Below, in pieces: positions 21,664 through 23,235 of a stretch of DNA of 23,235 nt; the stretch's first letter is position 1, and every line of letters begins with the position of its first letter. Position numbers and translations under genes: made by a program. Below the pieces are notes generated by a model, which worked only from the letters and a program-made list of their open reading frames with translations, had not been told where the DNA came from and searched no databases. The stretch covers positions 1-23,235 of IMG/VR virus record IMGVR_UViG_3300027801_000175. One strand, 5' to 3'. The DNA is from a virus.

Positions 21664-23235
21664 TTTTTTTATTTTTTTCAACATATTCACCACTGACTAA
21701 TCCTATAGTATTATCGAGATACATATAGAACGGGTCAATTTTTACATCATTCCAAAATTTTACTTCAGTATCTGCCATTGTTAATACCTCATCTAAAGTA
21801 TCTTGGTCACCATCTCTACGAGGGAATCCTCTAACTAATTTAGTCTGAGTTTTAGTGAAAAAGGGTCTATCCTCAGGAACATCAATTAATATCTCATCAC
21901 GTATCTCAGGGTCAAATACTACCGTTAATGGCTCAACACGTTTATTAAACGCCGCCATATATCGAGCAATGTTGTATTCCCCTAACTTATCAGGTTGATT
22001 TTTAAGTTCATCATCATCAATTAAATAACAATTCAGTACAATTTCCGTATCATCAGGTGGCATAGCAACCCCATGTGTCGATTTATAGATTCTCTTATCG
22101 GCTGCGGTACCGTGCCAAATATTCTTTTTCTGAACATCTCCATGGGATTTTCTTTCACCATTATTGACGTAATGGATTGTATCTCCTAATCCGACAGTTA
22201 AATTATGAGCGATAGCCAACTCCATATGCGCTTGTCTCGACATTAAAGAACCTGATTTGGTTCTTTTAGTCATATGAAGTTTATAGTCTTTTATACTTTG
22301 TTTAACACGCGATTTGTTAGCCACTTTAGATAGTGGTATTTCTCGGTTATATATTTTTTCAACATAACTATAATAAAAGTCTAAAAACTCGTGACCCTTA
22401 CCGTCCAATAATAATCTAAGACCATGGTCCAAAAACTCGGCAACATATGTTTGTAATTTTTTAGATTTAATACTGTTACCTGTTAATTTAACCTTACCTG
22501 ATGCGGTCAGTAACGCATAGTTTTTACGAGCCACATTTATTGTTGATGGCCATACTCCGTCCGTATCTAACCCCATCTCACCTCTCATGAATATATCGTT
22601 ATATTCTGCAACATCCGCTTCGGTACCTTTATATTCCTTCCCTTCTATAACCAAACCATTAAGTCCTTTACCGATATAGGTGTGAGAATCGATACCTTTA
22701 GGTGATGAAAAGTTAACCCCATCCGTATCCATTACTAAAGGATTATAACCTTTCTCCATAAACCACATAATCATTTGTCTAAGATATTGTCTTCCTGTAC
22801 AAGTGATTTGTTCTCCCATATCCATATCTCCCCACGGAAACACATGTGGGGCGGATAATGAACCAAAAAACGCATTAATAAAAATCTTAATCGGTAATTG
22901 TTTTCTGTTGTATTTTTTAGACAATTCAGGGTTTGACTCATAAAGGTCTGACGCTAATTTTTTATATGTTATACGTGTATCTCTAAAGTGTTTTAATATG
23001 CTTTTCATTGCTCCTGTAACATCACACTTAGGGAATACATTATGAACTAACTGAATTGAGGGATATAGTGAAGAGTAATCTAATTTTAATACGTCTGTAG
23101 AATACCCTACCGCTAATAATCTTGATAACCCACCTGTAAATGGTCGTTTTTCTCCCTTTTTAGGTATCGCTAAATTATGTTTATATGACCATGCCGCCAT
23201 AATCATCTTCCATAGTGTTGCCGTCCCCATAGTTG
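21632..23235 (-). CDS. Family B DNA polymerase, C-terminal part, 5' end beyond window
   Basis: The frame is open to the right edge; the first ATG at 23230 is only five bases from it and the preceding codon is open, so the real start is outside. About 534 residues are present and hold the palm and fingers. Motif A is LKLDYSSLYPSI, with the catalytic Asp near 23080. Motif B is LPIKIFINAFFGS. Motif C is VMDTDGVNF near 22732-22709, where the usual D-T-D-S is D-T-D-G. The 3'-5' exonuclease domain expected upstream is not in view. The C-terminal 200 residues include thumb-like sequence (YNIARYMAAFNKRVEPLTVVF). It is the replicative enzyme of the phage by family. It converges with the 110-aa gene and overlaps it by 32 bases, with no separate terminator visible. 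Confidence 0.9.
   Translation of the reverse strand, partial: TMGTATLWKMIMAAWSYKHNLAIPKKGEKRPFTGGLSRLLAVGYSTDVLKLDYSSLYPSIQLVHNVFPKCDVTGAMKSILKHFRDTRITYKKLASDLYESNPELSKKYNRKQLPIKIFINAFFGSLSAPHVFPWGDMDMGEQITCTGRQYLRQMIMWFMEKGYNPLVMDTDGVNFSSPKGIDSHTYIGKGLNGLVIEGKEYKGTEADVAEYNDIFMRGEMGLDTDGVWPSTINVARKNYALLTASGKVKLTGNSIKSKKLQTYVAEFLDHGLRLLLDGKGHEFLDFYYSYVEKIYNREIPLSKVANKSRVKQSIKDYKLHMTKRTKSGSLMSRQAHMELAIAHNLTVGLGDTIHYVNNGERKSHGDVQKKNIWHGTAADKRIYKSTHGVAMPPDDTEIVLNCYLIDDDELKNQPDKLGEYNIARYMAAFNKRVEPLTVVFDPEIRDEILIDVPEDRPFFTKTQTKLVRGFPRRDGDQDTLDEVLTMADTEVKFWNDVKIDPFYMYLDNTIGLVSGEYVEKNKKIMSSLSHQTT

Noticed and set aside
1-23235. tRNA genes, CRISPR arrays, insertion sequences, attachment sites
   Set aside because: I saw no cloverleaf-like segment, regularly spaced repeats, transposase or flanking direct repeats in the window.

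Overview
This window is part of the late structural region of an AT-rich, contractile-tailed (T4-like myovirus architecture) phage genome. The host is probably a Bacteroidetes/Flavobacteria-type bacterium. The phage call rests on a consecutive tail sheath, tail tube, tail assembly/baseplate protein and tape measure, plus neck-like proteins, a family B DNA polymerase and an SNF2-type helicase. The host guess is an inference: almost no gene has a Shine-Dalgarno sequence, leaders are A/T-rich, and an N-terminal zinc-ribbon protein resembles ones I associate with phages of that phylum.

Layout. Minus strand, read from 16760 down to 1: gp14-like neck protein, zinc-ribbon protein, gp15-like tail terminator, (small plus-strand gene), very large tail sheath, 47-aa protein, HAD-type phosphatase, tail tube, gp26/gp51-like tail assembly protein with a small overlapping downstream frame, tape measure, a 1586-aa baseplate protein with an embedded OmpA-like domain, a gp53-like wedge protein, and a partial baseplate protein cut by the left edge. 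Plus strand from 16807 to 21663: SNF2 helicase, 46-aa protein, a fusion of an Fe/Mn superoxide dismutase with a C-terminal nuclease-like domain, gp13-like neck protein, and a 110-aa protein. The right edge holds the C-terminal part of a minus-strand family B DNA polymerase. Genes are tightly packed; no stretch over 300 bases lacks a gene.

How they fit together. The minus block encodes tail and neck, and the gp13-like gene across the divergent junction (16761-16806) encodes another probable neck part. A short motif, TATTTATA (or a one-base variant), lies just upstream of most transcription-unit starts in gene orientation and is a candidate late-promoter element. Hairpins follow the sheath and tube genes.

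Most notable: (1) a phage superoxide dismutase with all four metal ligands fused to a PD-(D/E)XK-like domain; (2) a possible +1 programmed frameshift between the gp26-like gene and a 54-aa frame, at the position where tail assembly chaperone frameshifts occur; (3) the repeated upstream motif; (4) a HAD phosphatase between sheath and tube; (5) an OmpA-like domain inside a tube-initiator/baseplate protein. All functional calls are from reading the sequence; no database search was run.
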